A DNA stretch of 64,000 bases from the NCBI GenBank assembly GCA_964550435.1, contig CAZJZI010000001.1, positions 62,001 through 126,000 on the forward strand, written 5' to 3'. Numbering within the stretch: the first letter of the stretch is position 1; each line of letters opens with the position of its first letter. This DNA is from UBA11400 sp964550435. Lineage in GTDB: Bacteria; Bacteroidota; Rhodothermia; Balneolales; HLUCCA01. Below are positions 55,335-64,000 of the stretch, piece after piece. Under the pieces are notes generated by a model, which was not told where the DNA came from, ran no database searches, and worked only from the letters and a program-made list of their open reading frames with translations. The position numbers and the translations under genes are program-made.

Positions 55335-57020
55335 TTACCATACAAAACGCCAGTTATTAACAAATACATCCTGTGTGGAGAGAGAGTCCTGCTCAGAGAG
55401 GTATTCTTCCAGCATCGTTCTTACCGAAATGTCTGATTCCCAGGTAACCGGTGACTGCGCTAACATGGTATAGCCACCACCACCTTCACCGCGATATGAA
55501 TTTACAGCCATTGTAAAAGTCTGCGTATCTAATACTCTACTTCCGTTAAAGTTGAGTTTTGTAAGGCGACTTCCTACGGGACGACGTAAATCCAGCTCGT
55601 ACTCCACACCAGCGATACTATCAAAATTGTACCCAGGGATACTTCGATCCTGAACTGGTTGGCCGTTTTCTATTCCAGTGTAAAAACGTGCACTTTGTTC
55701 CAGGTACTCGCGTAACTGTTTTCCATTGATTTCTATCATATAGAGCATGTTTTCGAAGGGATAAATAGCAGCCATATGCTTGCGGCTGATGTCGCCGGGT
55801 CCAAATTGGGCATTGGTGTTAAACGCAGAAGCGGCAGATAACTGTGCGCCTGTCACTTCTATCTGTACCTTGTGGATGAGATCAACGATAGGATGATCTT
55901 CTAAGCGAGCATTTGTGGCATCCCAACTGTCTGAGGTGGCTGTCAGAGCTTCGTTCACATAGTTTCTCGTCGCTTCATGGTAGGGTTGCATGAGCTCGGT
56001 GATGCGTGAAGAAGCCTGAATATTCTGAACCGAAAACGCACGTGTAACCGCGTCAACAACTTGGACCAAACCTTCATTTGTACGTGTTACAGTGAGTTTC
56101 CCTTCACCCAGGTGTGACGCCCATCGTCCGGCTTGAATTACGGGCACATACACATTCTCGGTTCGCTGGACGTATGAATTCTCGGTCACTCGATGGGAAT
56201 GTCCAAAGACGAAGAGATCGATTCCGGGGACAGACTCAAGCAATTCTCGTCCAAAATTCTCCTCTGGTACGTTTGGGTCATTATAAGAAGATCCGGGTTC
56301 AAGACCACAGTGAGCCAGAACGACAATGACTTCAGCACCAGCTGCTCGTGCTTCCTCAACAAAACGGCGACCAGCTTCAACACCATCCACAAAATCCAGT
56401 CGACCTTCAACCCGCGGACGATCCCAAACCATAGAACCCGGTGTGGTTAAACCTACAATTCCGACCTTCACACCACCCACATTGGTGATATGATAGGGTT
56501 TGTATGCGGGTTCAGTCGTACCGTAATGATACACATTTGCCGCCAGATACTCGATATTTGGTGACTGTTCCAAACGCTTGTTCAAATACTCAATTCCAAA
56601 GTTAAACTCATGGTTTCCAAGTACAAAAGCGTCATAATCCATTGCTTCGGCGGCCTTTAGCAGTGGATAATAGGGTGTCGTGGTGTCAGCATTGGCATAA
56701 TAGGCTGCCAATTGGTTACCCTGAAGCCAGTCACCAGCATCTATAAGCAGAGTATATGGTTGAACTGCACGCACAGAGTCGACCAATGTCGCTACTTTTG
56801 CGATACCGTATCGTTCCTCTGCGGTGTCGGTGTTATAGTCCCATGGAACCACCCAGCCATGTAAATCGGTAGATGTCAGTACACTTATGGTCACCGTGTC
56901 GCCAACGGCAATAGGAGCAACCTCGCGTCCGGAGTTTGACTGGCATGAAGTAGCGACAAATGCGCTTATGAAAATAGATATGAGTGCAAAATTTCGAAAA
57001 GTGCTTGTAATGTTGGACAT
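55335..57020 (-). CDS. 5'-nucleotidase/UshA-like metallophosphoesterase lipoprotein
   Basis: An N-terminal signal with probable lipid cysteine C26 (ATSCQ). The metallophosphoesterase domain has STDLHGW near 51-57, LLIDAGDWLQGN, VLGNHEFNFG, VVLAHCGLEPG and FGHSHRVTEN, all metal-binding motifs. The C-terminal 5'-nucleotidase domain has SAFNTNAQFGPGDI and NSYRGEGGGGYTM. It hydrolyses nucleotides outside the inner membrane. The 561-aa length is normal. Its minus-strand start faces the EVE gene across a 133-base gap with no convincing promoter. Confidence 0.92.
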   Translation of the reverse strand: MSNITSTFRNFALISIFISAFVATSCQSNSGREVAPIAVGDTVTISVLTSTDLHGWVVPWDYNTDTAEERYGIAKVATLVDSVRAVQPYTLLIDAGDWLQGNQLAAYYANADTTTPYYPLLKAAEAMDYDAFVLGNHEFNFGIEYLNKRLEQSPNIEYLAANVYHYGTTEPAYKPYHITNVGGVKVGIVGLTTPGSMVWDRPRVEGRLDFVDGVEAGRRFVEEARAAGAEVIVVLAHCGLEPGSSYNDPNVPEENFGRELLESVPGIDLFVFGHSHRVTENSYVQRTENVYVPVIQAGRWASHLGEGKLTVTRTNEGLVQVVDAVTRAFSVQNIQASSRITELMQPYHEATRNYVNEALTATSDSWDATNARLEDHPIVDLIHKVQIEVTGAQLSAASAFNTNAQFGPGDISRKHMAAIYPFENMLYMIEINGKQLREYLEQSARFYTGIENGQPVQDRSIPGYNFDSIAGVEYELDLRRPVGSRLTKLNFNGSRVLDTQTFTMAVNSYRGEGGGGYTMLAQSPVTWESDISVRTMLEEYLSEQDSLSTQDVFVNNWRFVW

Positions 57021-57153
57021 ATAAATCGGGTTTGTTATTATGCCATGATAAAGTTCACAAAATCGCGAAAAATGACGACAAATTCTGTTACATTTGACCG
57101 TTACTTTTTTGCACTACATGTAAACCAACACGTTTAGAAATCATTTAGTTTAG

Positions 57154-57636
57154 ATGTCAAAAAGACGCTATTGGCTCATGAAATCGGAGCCCGACGAGTT
57201 TGGAATCGATGATCTAATGAAGGCCGAGAATCAGACAACACGCTGGGAAGGCGTACGAAACTATCAGGCACGAAATTTTATGCGCGACGACATGAAACCC
57301 GGTGATGGTGTACTCTTTTACCACTCCAATGCCAATCCATTGGCAATTATGGGGACGATGAATGTAGTTACCGAATCCTATCCGGACCCTTCACAATTTG
57401 ATCCCAAGTCAGACTATTTTGATCCAAAAAGCAGCGATGATAATCCACGCTGGATGTTGGTTGACGTGAAATTCTCCCAGAAATTTGAAAATCCGGTGTT
57501 ACGTGAGACCTTGATGCAGACGGAAGGACTTGAGGATATGATTTTGCTTCAACGAGGTTCTCGACTTAGTATTAATCCGGTGACGGAACAAGAGTGGAAC
57601 ATCATACATCAATTAGCCGGCGTAAAACCAGTCTGA
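57154..57636 (+). CDS. EVE-domain protein
   Basis: A 160-aa protein made entirely of an EVE domain, a PUA-like fold thought to bind modified bases in DNA or RNA. Typical motifs are RYWLMKSEPDEFGIDDL at the start, then TRWEGVRNYQARNFM and KPGDGVLFYHSN. It belongs to the widespread housekeeping EVE group (thymocyte nuclear protein 1 type). It lies one base before the dCTP deaminase gene, so the two are probably co-translated. Confidence 0.9.
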   Translation: MSKRRYWLMKSEPDEFGIDDLMKAENQTTRWEGVRNYQARNFMRDDMKPGDGVLFYHSNANPLAIMGTMNVVTESYPDPSQFDPKSDYFDPKSSDDNPRWMLVDVKFSQKFENPVLRETLMQTEGLEDMILLQRGSRLSINPVTEQEWNIIHQLAGVKPV

Positions 57637-57637
57637 T

Positions 57638-58843
57638 ATGGCACAAAATGACCCCATATATCTCAGAACCAAAGGTGTTCTGCCCATTCAACGAATCAAA
57701 TTGCTTCACGAACTTGGAGTGATCACTACTCCCAAAGAGTTTCCACTTCAGGAAGGGCAGTTTCAACCCAATTCGCTGGACCTGCGTCTGGGTACAATTG
57801 CTCATCGGGTAAGATGCAGTTTTTTGCCAGAAAATGAATCCGTTGAAGATAAGCTTAAAAAGCTGACGCAACATTCGTTTTCCATCGATGAAGGAGCAGT
57901 ACTTGAACCCAACTGCACCTACATCATTCCTTTACTCGAAGAACTTCACCTACCTGATAATTCGATATACTCACAGTTCAAGAAAGGTGGAAAGGGTAAA
58001 TCTGAACCTGCGGTAATTTTCACAGAGGAAAAACTTTCCGCCAGAACGAATCCCAAAAGTTCAACAGGACGTCTGGATATTTTTACCCGTGTGATCACTG
58101 ATTATTCACATCGATTTGAAGAAATCGTACCTGGATATACCGGCAAACTTTATTTGGAGGTCGTTCCTAAGTCATTTCCGATTAGGGTCCGCACGGGACA
58201 ACGTCTCAATCAACTGCGTATTCGTCATGGATTTTCATTGTTGTCTGACGAAGACATCTTGCGTACGCACCATAGTGATCCGTTTCTGTTCACCGATAGT
58301 GTTAACCCAGTTCCAATTGATGATCTCAAGGTAAACAATGGGCTCTTTATGAGCGTCAGTCTTCAAAGTGAGAAAGGAAATGTAGTTGGATATAAAGCCA
58401 AGAAGAATCGTGATCTGATCGATCTTGATATGATCAATCATTACAAAGTATCCGAATTTTGGGATCCGATTTATACCAATCAGGACGACTATCTTATCCT
58501 CGAGCCCGAAGCATTCTACATATTTGCATCCAAAGAACGATGTCGAATTCCAGCTCATTTAGCAGCAGAAATGGTGCCTTACGATACCGGGTCGGGTGAA
58601 CTCAGAACACATTATGCCGGATTCTTTGACAGTGGTTTTGGTGGTAGAAAATCAGAGGGTGGTGCCAGAGCTGTTCTCGAAGTCCGCTCCCATGACGTAC
58701 CGTTTCTGATCGAAGATGGGCAAACTTTTTTCCGGATGGTTTTTGAGCCAAATACCGAGATCCCTGAACTTATTTACGGCCGTGACATTGAAAGTAACTA
58801 TCAAGGCCAGGACCTGAAACTAAGTAAACATTTCAAAGATTAG
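57638..58843 (+). CDS. dcd: Two-domain dCTP deaminase-like protein
   Basis: Resembles the long 2'-deoxycytidine 5'-triphosphate deaminases, in which two dUTPase-fold domains are fused. The first half has GVLPIQRIKL, NSLDLRLGTIAHRVRCSFLP and STGRLDIFTRVITDYSHRFE. The second half starts near 215 and has VGYKAKKNRDLIDLD, then GFFDSGFGGRK and ARAVLEVRSHDVPFLIEDGQ. Such enzymes make dUTP for dTMP synthesis. The 401-aa length is twice single-domain Dcd. Activity is inferred. Confidence 0.82.
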   Translation: MAQNDPIYLRTKGVLPIQRIKLLHELGVITTPKEFPLQEGQFQPNSLDLRLGTIAHRVRCSFLPENESVEDKLKKLTQHSFSIDEGAVLEPNCTYIIPLLEELHLPDNSIYSQFKKGGKGKSEPAVIFTEEKLSARTNPKSSTGRLDIFTRVITDYSHRFEEIVPGYTGKLYLEVVPKSFPIRVRTGQRLNQLRIRHGFSLLSDEDILRTHHSDPFLFTDSVNPVPIDDLKVNNGLFMSVSLQSEKGNVVGYKAKKNRDLIDLDMINHYKVSEFWDPIYTNQDDYLILEPEAFYIFASKERCRIPAHLAAEMVPYDTGSGELRTHYAGFFDSGFGGRKSEGGARAVLEVRSHDVPFLIEDGQTFFRMVFEPNTEIPELIYGRDIESNYQGQDLKLSKHFKD

Positions 58844-58845
58844 AG

Positions 58846-59073
58846 ATGAATCCAAAAGCCAAGACTGTCACACGCTGCGTGTGTCGCTACCGGACGTTTG
58901 AGCAAATCCGATTGCTAATGGACACCTACGAATTGTCTACTCTAAAGGAAGTAATGGATAAGAAAATCGCTGGTGATAACTGCGGTATGTGTCGACCATA
59001 CATCTCAAACATGATCAAAACAGGTCAAATGACGTTCGCTCCGGGCGAAGTAGACCCTGATTTCAATGAGTAG
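58846..59073 (+). CDS. Small BFD-like 2Fe-2S protein
   Basis: A 75-aa protein with four cysteines in the pattern C11-x-C13 and C46-x2-C49, the ligand spacing of bacterioferritin-associated ferredoxin (BFD) domains. Between them is a helical segment (FEQIRLLMDTYELSTLKEVM). It should carry a 2Fe-2S cluster and may pass electrons or regulate; no bacterioferritin gene is near. It lies 2 bases after the deaminase gene and 3 before rsmE, within one operon. Confidence 0.78.
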   Translation: MNPKAKTVTRCVCRYRTFEQIRLLMDTYELSTLKEVMDKKIAGDNCGMCRPYISNMIKTGQMTFAPGEVDPDFNE

Positions 59074-59076
59074 ACC

Positions 59077-59820
59077 ATGAATCTGTTCTATTTTCCGGAT
59101 CTTCAACATGGCGATGACATCACCGAGTTTAAAAGTGATGAAGTTCAGCACATTGTTAAAGTACTTCGAAATGGTCCGGGAGATGAACTTCTTGCCACAA
59201 ATGGGAAGGGTTGGGCATTCAGACTTAAAATTCTGGAAACATCCAAGAAGTCAATTCGGTGTGAAGTACTCAATTCAAAATTGTATGAGCGACTTCCGCA
59301 TCATAACCTGCATATTGGATTTGGAGTACTGAGGCTTCGCGATCGCCTGGAATTTGCCATAGAAAAGGCCGTTGAACTCGGAGTAGGATGTATCCATCTC
59401 ATTCAGGCTGATCGGTCTGAACGCTCAAAGTTGAAACCCGATCGGCTGGACGCAATTGCAGCGTCTGCAATGAAGCAGTCTCTACAGGTATATAAACCCG
59501 ATGTAGCCATTCACAACTCACTTGACGCCTTCCTGAAGACATTTTCGGGTACTGTTATCGCTGCACATGAAATGAGTGTAGACCCGATTCAGAAGTATCT
59601 TAAACCCGGAATCCTGGATGATAAACTGGCTATACTTGTCGGTCCAGAGGGTGGATTTTCGGACCGGGAAACAGAAACTCTGGAATCAAGAAAGATTCCG
59701 ATGGTATCACTTGGACCGATTCGGATGCGTGCTGAATCGGCCGTTGTTAAGCTCATCTCGATTGTGAACAACGCAGCTGCCAAATCTGACGGGCTCCAAC
59801 TCTACAAAGACCCTGTCTAA
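59077..59820 (+). CDS. rsmE: 16S rRNA m3U1498 methyltransferase
   Basis: SPOUT-class methyltransferase. The N-terminal PUA-like part (MNLFYFPD, then EVQHIVKVLRNGPGDEL) is followed by the knot domain with EFAIEKAVELGVGCIHLIQ, AAHEMSVDP, ILVGPEGGFSDRETETL and LGPIRMRAESAVVKLISI. The 247-aa length is standard. It is the last gene of the EVE/dcd/BFD-like run. Confidence 0.95.
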   Translation: MNLFYFPDLQHGDDITEFKSDEVQHIVKVLRNGPGDELLATNGKGWAFRLKILETSKKSIRCEVLNSKLYERLPHHNLHIGFGVLRLRDRLEFAIEKAVELGVGCIHLIQADRSERSKLKPDRLDAIAASAMKQSLQVYKPDVAIHNSLDAFLKTFSGTVIAAHEMSVDPIQKYLKPGILDDKLAILVGPEGGFSDRETETLESRKIPMVSLGPIRMRAESAVVKLISIVNNAAAKSDGLQLYKDPV

Positions 59821-59834
59821 TTACAGGATTTTTG
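59812..59834 (+). terminator. Weak terminator overlapping the rsmE stop
   Basis: A 5-bp stem CCTGT/ACAGG (59812-59816, 59823-59827) is followed by ATTTTT. The stop codon lies in the loop. The stem is short, so efficiency is uncertain. Confidence 0.4.
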
Positions 59835-59839
59835 GTGAT

Positions 59840-60439
59840 TTACTTTCGTTGCATCAATCCGCTGAAGAGTTTTGATGTAGGCTTGGATTCATGGAAAAAA
59901 TACCCTTCCTTCACACTTCGGACGTCTTCAATCGACATAAATGCCTTGGGATTAAATTCCTTGACTATGTTTACATATTCATCGAGGTCTTTTCGTTTTA
60001 TCACGCTTATGATTAGTCGCACACGACCTGAAACTCCAGTAGCTGAAACACTGGTCACGCCAAAATTGTGCTCTCGAAGATAGTTGATCAAGTCACTGCC
60101 GTCTTCAGATGTTACCACCCGAACCGAAAGCAATCCAATGGATAATTTGTTCTCCAGGTAGATTCCAACAAAGTTACCGGTAGCGAAACCAGCAGCAAAT
60201 GCGAAATAACTCATCACGTTACCCAGATTCATGACGATCTGGCTGATTGCGAAAAGCCAGATCAAACTTTCAAAGAATCCGACCAGAGGTGCCAGTTTCC
60301 GCATACTGCGGGACACGAAAATGATACGGAGGGTTCCCAGCGCAACATCAATCAGACGTGCCAGGAATATTATACCGGGCAAAATAACCCAGTCGAAAAT
60401 CACAGGGTCGAAAGCGTCCCTGATGTCCAGTAGGTTCAT
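59840..60439 (-). CDS. UPF0316 membrane protein (DUF5698/DUF2179)
   Basis: A 199-aa protein with three membrane helices (about 17-37, 44-64 and 69-90) followed by a cytoplasmic domain. LARLIDVALGTLRIIFVSR and GFATGNFVGIYLENKLSIG are the family signatures, and the second half has the DUF2179 pattern (GVTSVSATGVSGRVRLIISV). Function is unknown. It lies 48 bases after the processing protease gene, in the same direction, and may share its transcript. Confidence 0.88.
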   Translation of the reverse strand: MNLLDIRDAFDPVIFDWVILPGIIFLARLIDVALGTLRIIFVSRSMRKLAPLVGFFESLIWLFAISQIVMNLGNVMSYFAFAAGFATGNFVGIYLENKLSIGLLSVRVVTSEDGSDLINYLREHNFGVTSVSATGVSGRVRLIISVIKRKDLDEYVNIVKEFNPKAFMSIEDVRSVKEGYFFHESKPTSKLFSGLMQRK

Positions 60440-60487
60440 ATTTCAATCAGACAGATGTCTGTTTTAAAGCAAATGGGTAATGTAAAA

Positions 60488-62413
60488 TTAATTTTGTTGT
60501 TGAGGCTGTGGGCGAAGGGGAGACGCGTTAACAGGTGTCTGATCTCTCATAGACTGTTTTACATAAGCCTGAAGGTCTGAAACCTCTCCCCAGAGTTCTA
60601 CGGCATCCTTGAGTGTTACATCAAAAATCTCGTTAAAAACCTGAAAGTAATGCTGTGTATCCCAAAGTTGACGAGAAAGTTCAGCTTTGAGAGAGCCTTC
60701 CAAAATCCATCGGTCCTTCTCGAAAGCGGCCGGGTTAACAAACATACTGTCGCCCTTAACCACTGGTTCGTACAGGGCAACTGTATCGGTCATAATCATA
60801 CCGGCAGTGGTCATTTTATTTTTAAACTCTTCAACCTGTGCATCACTCCAGCTGAAATCGGTAAGGAATCGATCAAAATCATCTTTCCATTCACTGCGCA
60901 CCTGATCACCATTTTGATCCATAAAGCTACGAACGAAATCCGTATTCAGGTTTTTTTGGCGCATAAAGGCAAAGACAAAACTACGTGTCGTGTCACGCTG
61001 CAGGATGTGATCTGGTAGGATTCCACCTCCACCATAGATCTCACGACCTGAACGGGTTTTGTATTTCAAAGAGTCTGGAACATTCTGTGCAAAATGCTCG
61101 GCATCAGACAATGCATCATCTTCGCGCTCATACAATTCATACGCGTACGCTTCACGCCCTTCAAAGAATGGTTTTTGGATCAGTCGTCCAGAAGGAGTCA
61201 GGTATTTTGAAGTTGTGATTCTCACACTTGAATTATCGACCAGCGAGTATTCAACCTGAACAAGGCCTTTTCCATAGGTTCTTCGACCAACAATCAAACC
61301 GCGGTCAAAATCCTGAATGGCTCCAGCAACGATTTCACTACCTGAAGCGGACCCTTCATCTACCAGCACGATCAATGGCATGTCGGTGTAACGTCCGTTA
61401 CGCTGTGTCTGGTAATCGGACACAAATCGTGCATGACGACTTTCTGTACGAACAATAGGAGTATTGGCAGGGAAAAACTCGCCAACGATTCTGAATGCTT
61501 GAATCAGATATCCACCCGGATTATTACGAAGGTCAAGAACCAGCTTCTCCATACCGGATTCTTCGAGACCAACCATAGCTTCCATAAACTCATCGTAGGT
61601 TGTAGAAGCGAAGTTGCTGATTTTCAGATATCCCGTTTGGTTGTCGAGCATATAACTGGCATCGACCGTGTACAGAGGAATATCATCACGTTCTATAGCG
61701 AAATTAAGCGTATTCGCCATCCGTGGGCGTTTGATGACCACGTTGACAATAGATCCTTTTTCACCTCGAAGGGTACGTAGGACCTGATTCTGTGTGAATC
61801 CAATTGCTGTTTTCCCGTCAATCTCTATGATCCGGTCGCCTGACTGGATTCCAAGTTTATCTGATGGACCACCTGTTATCGCTGAAATCACGGTAATAGT
61901 ATCTTCCAGAATGTCAAACTGTACGCCTATTCCCTGAAACTTACCACTGAATTGCTCTTGTTCACGTTCGCTACGCTCAGGCTCGAGATAATTGGAGTGC
62001 GGATCCAGAATTGAGAACATTGAAACTACGGCATCATCTGTTCTTGCTGCCATGTCTTCGTCTGGAGAGACTTGATCCAGGAAGCGATATGCCCGCTCGA
62101 AATACTGAACAGACTCACGAAGACTAGTGATATTAAAGTCTGTGAACAAGGTGTCAAGCGGGGTATCCTTGATATCCAGTTCCTCGTTTTCCAGGCGACG
62201 TACGAATCCTTTGATACTTGCCTTATACAAGTCGTTGATCTGCACTTCGCTATAGTGGTTATCGAGAATAACCCGTTGAACCTGAATATATTTCTGCAGG
62301 TTCATGGTATCTGTTCGTTCTTCCTTGAATACCTTTTCGTACCCGAGGTACCAGGCGGTTGATAGAACTAACAAAACCAATAGGTTAGGAGCGAGGAATT
62401 TTTTAAAAGTCAT
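60488..62413 (-). CDS. C-terminal processing protease, S41 family
   Basis: Exported serine protease of the CtpA/Prc type with one N-terminal membrane anchor (about 9-24). A PDZ domain (about 155-232) contains FQGIGVQFDI and GGPSDKLGIQSGDRIIEIDG. The catalytic dyad is probably S357 in DEGSASGSE and K382 in RRTYGKG. LRNNPGGYLIQ is also typical. The 641-aa length is longer than CtpA because of a helical N-terminal region and a C-terminal domain after 440. It degrades or trims periplasmic proteins. Confidence 0.93.
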   Translation of the reverse strand: MTFKKFLAPNLLVLLVLSTAWYLGYEKVFKEERTDTMNLQKYIQVQRVILDNHYSEVQINDLYKASIKGFVRRLENEELDIKDTPLDTLFTDFNITSLRESVQYFERAYRFLDQVSPDEDMAARTDDAVVSMFSILDPHSNYLEPERSEREQEQFSGKFQGIGVQFDILEDTITVISAITGGPSDKLGIQSGDRIIEIDGKTAIGFTQNQVLRTLRGEKGSIVNVVIKRPRMANTLNFAIERDDIPLYTVDASYMLDNQTGYLKISNFASTTYDEFMEAMVGLEESGMEKLVLDLRNNPGGYLIQAFRIVGEFFPANTPIVRTESRHARFVSDYQTQRNGRYTDMPLIVLVDEGSASGSEIVAGAIQDFDRGLIVGRRTYGKGLVQVEYSLVDNSSVRITTSKYLTPSGRLIQKPFFEGREAYAYELYEREDDALSDAEHFAQNVPDSLKYKTRSGREIYGGGGILPDHILQRDTTRSFVFAFMRQKNLNTDFVRSFMDQNGDQVRSEWKDDFDRFLTDFSWSDAQVEEFKNKMTTAGMIMTDTVALYEPVVKGDSMFVNPAAFEKDRWILEGSLKAELSRQLWDTQHYFQVFNEIFDVTLKDAVELWGEVSDLQAYVKQSMRDQTPVNASPLRPQPQQQN

Positions 62414-62548
62414 ATGAGCAAATAGTTTCAGCAGTTAGATTTTTGCGAACTCGAAATTGTAACGCTAAATCCTGAGATATGTTTTACATTCAAGTAAAGT
62501 AATGCATTTAAAGCACAAATAAAGCACTTTTTTACAAAAAATAGGGAT

Positions 62549-63979
62549 TTAGAGTATGAAATGACTCAAATCCGGATTTTTCACAATAGTGTCGATTTGT
62601 TTGTTCACGTAATCGCGGTCGATGATCACTTTTCCACCCGGAATTTCATCCGGGACCATGAACAGGAGTTCTTCCAGTACGCTGGTCAGAATGGTATGGA
62701 GGCGACGTGCACCAATATTCTCTACCGAAGCGTTTACTTCAGCGGCAATGCGTGCGATCTCCTTGATGGCATCATCACCGAAGCTGAGTTCAACGCCTTC
62801 AGAGTTAAGCATCGCTTCATATTGCTTGGTGAGTGCATTTTGCGGAATAGTAAGGATATCATAGAAGTCAGACTCGGTCAGACTGTCCATTTCCACACGG
62901 ATCGGAAAGCGACCCTGAAGTTCCGGGATCAGATCCGAAGGTTTTGACACATGAAATGCACCTGATGCAATAAAAAGAACGTGATCTGTTTTGACCATGC
63001 CGTATTTGGTGGAGATCGTACTACCTTCTACAATTGGGAGCAGGTCTCGCTGTACTCCCTGGCGACTCACATCTGGACCACCACCTTTACCGTCACCGGT
63101 CGATCCACCAGCGACTTTATCAATCTCGTCAATAAATACGATTCCAGAGGTCTGGACACGATTCAGGGCTTCCTGGACCGCCGCATCATGGTCAATCAGC
63201 TTTTCAGCCTCCTCAGCCAGTAAGAGTCCGCGTGCATCTTTGATCTTAACCGATTTCTTGCGGGTTTTCTTTTGACCAAGATTACCAAGCATATCCTGAA
63301 TGTTCATTCCGAGTTCTTCCATGCCACCCGGGCCGAAAATCTGCATGGTCGGCATTCCGCCGGATTTCACATCAAGTTCAATTGTACGGTCGTCGAGCTC
63401 GCCACTACGTAGTTTCTGGCGGAACTTCTCGCGAGTGCGCTCATTGAGTTCTTCGTCGGTTGCTTTGTTAGCATCAAAATTGGAATCACCGGCAGTAACC
63501 TGAGCGGTATTGGGCTGAAATCCCGAAGGGCGTTTCAGAGGGGGGATCAGAAGGTCCAAAATGCGTTCTTCAACATTCTCAGCGGCTTTATCTTTGACGC
63601 GTTCCTGCATCTCAGACTTCACCATAGTGATACTCAGATCGGTCAGATCACGAATAATAGACTCAACATCGCGGCCAACATAGCCCACTTCAGTATACTT
63701 GGTAGCTTCGACTTTAATAAACGGTGCACGTGCCAGCTTGGCCAATCTGCGGGCAATTTCAGTTTTACCCACACCAGTCGGGCCAATCAATATGATATTG
63801 TTCGGCATAATGTCCTCGCGGATACCCTCCGGAGCTTTCATGCGTCTCCAACGGTTTCTTAGAGCAATCGCTACCGCCTTTTTCGCCTTATTCTGTCCGA
63901 TTATATATTTGTCGAGTTCACGGACAATCTGATTTGGGGTCAAGTCGTAACGGGATTCAAGTGTTTTCAATTCAGTCAA
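62549..63979 (-). CDS. hslU: ATP-dependent protease ATPase subunit HslU
   Basis: AAA+ unfoldase of the HslUV protease. It has TPNQIVRELDKYIIGQNKAK near 14-33, Walker A GPTGVGKT (66-73), YTEVGYVGRDVESIIRDL, Walker B IVFIDEIDKVAGG and, at the C-terminus, IGARRLHTILTSVLEELLF and LSHFIL. The 476-aa length includes an I-domain slightly longer than in enterobacteria. Start codons are TTG at 63979 or 63970, both after a GGAG. hslV would be expected just outside the right edge. Confidence 0.95.
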   Translation of the reverse strand: MTELKTLESRYDLTPNQIVRELDKYIIGQNKAKKAVAIALRNRWRRMKAPEGIREDIMPNNIILIGPTGVGKTEIARRLAKLARAPFIKVEATKYTEVGYVGRDVESIIRDLTDLSITMVKSEMQERVKDKAAENVEERILDLLIPPLKRPSGFQPNTAQVTAGDSNFDANKATDEELNERTREKFRQKLRSGELDDRTIELDVKSGGMPTMQIFGPGGMEELGMNIQDMLGNLGQKKTRKKSVKIKDARGLLLAEEAEKLIDHDAAVQEALNRVQTSGIVFIDEIDKVAGGSTGDGKGGGPDVSRQGVQRDLLPIVEGSTISTKYGMVKTDHVLFIASGAFHVSKPSDLIPELQGRFPIRVEMDSLTESDFYDILTIPQNALTKQYEAMLNSEGVELSFGDDAIKEIARIAAEVNASVENIGARRLHTILTSVLEELLFMVPDEIPGGKVIIDRDYVNKQIDTIVKNPDLSHFIL

Positions 63980-64000
63980 TCTCCAGAATAGTCAGATTAT

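Noticed and set aside
1..64000. Mobile elements, prophage, CRISPR arrays, tRNA or rRNA genes
   Set aside because: No transposase, integrase, phage structural or cas gene, spaced repeats or tRNA fold was seen on reading both strands; short tRNA-like folds could still be missed without a covariance search.

Overview
The window looks like chromosomal core sequence from a Gram-negative bacterium of the Bacteroidota/FCB supergroup, most likely Balneolota or a near relative (inference; no search was possible). The support is two PorV/PorQ-type outer-membrane barrels next to a protein with a type IX secretion-like C-terminal domain, a BshC bacillithiol enzyme, DUF4837, a low-40s GC appearance (estimated by eye), and promoters carrying the Bacteroidota-type TAnnTTTG element. 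No rRNA, tRNA, CRISPR array, insertion sequence or prophage is visible, and no gene-free stretch exceeds 300 bases. The two longest gaps are 8226-8513 (divergent promoters of nuoA and a nuclease gene) and 27775-28040 (trp promoter, leader peptide and attenuator). Layout: 41-8282 holds a family-4 uracil-DNA glycosylase and nuoA-H of respiratory complex I, all on the minus strand; nuoI-N are absent. 8514-12620 (plus) holds a bifunctional nuclease, bshC, a folate enzyme, a PspC-domain protein and tmk. 12623-16284 (minus) is an RND exporter with an outer-membrane barrel. 16476-22707 (plus) runs from an SRPBCC protein through aroE, pgeF, dxr, rseP, psd and pssA, that is, envelope, isoprenoid and phospholipid functions. 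22736-27774 (minus) is a thioredoxin-like lipoprotein and a tightly overlapped four-gene surface locus: lipoprotein, repeat protein with sorting-like domain, and two PorV/PorQ barrels. 27857-35601 (plus) is a complete trp operon, trpE-S-G-D-C-F-B-A, behind a classical attenuator whose 16-residue leader peptide has three consecutive Trp codons. The tryptophanyl-tRNA synthetase gene trpS lies inside the attenuated operon. 35717-41463 (plus) is a DUF4837 lipoprotein translationally coupled to bioF, a BioH-like esterase, bioC, bioD and bioA; bioB faces them on the minus strand. The rest (42689-64000) is mixed housekeeping: an esterase, a response regulator, a threonine synthase fused to an isopropylmalate-synthase-like regulatory domain, anmK, a Tat-exported alkaline phosphatase, an uncharacterised conserved family, a MscS channel, a class-III aminotransferase, an M1 peptidase, a 5'-nucleotidase, an EVE/dCTP-deaminase/BFD-like/rsmE cluster, a UPF0316 membrane protein, a C-terminal processing protease and hslU. 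Much of the window is gene sets under shared control. The trp operon couples biosynthesis and tRNA charging to one charged-tRNA sensor. Two unrelated operons, nuo and trp, have promoters with identical recognisable elements (TTGACA, 17 bases, TAATTTTG). The most unusual items are the attenuated trp operon containing trpS, the threonine synthase-LeuA domain fusion, a family-4 glycosylase without iron-sulfur cysteines, the four-gene surface locus, and two convergent gene ends with elaborate terminator dyads.
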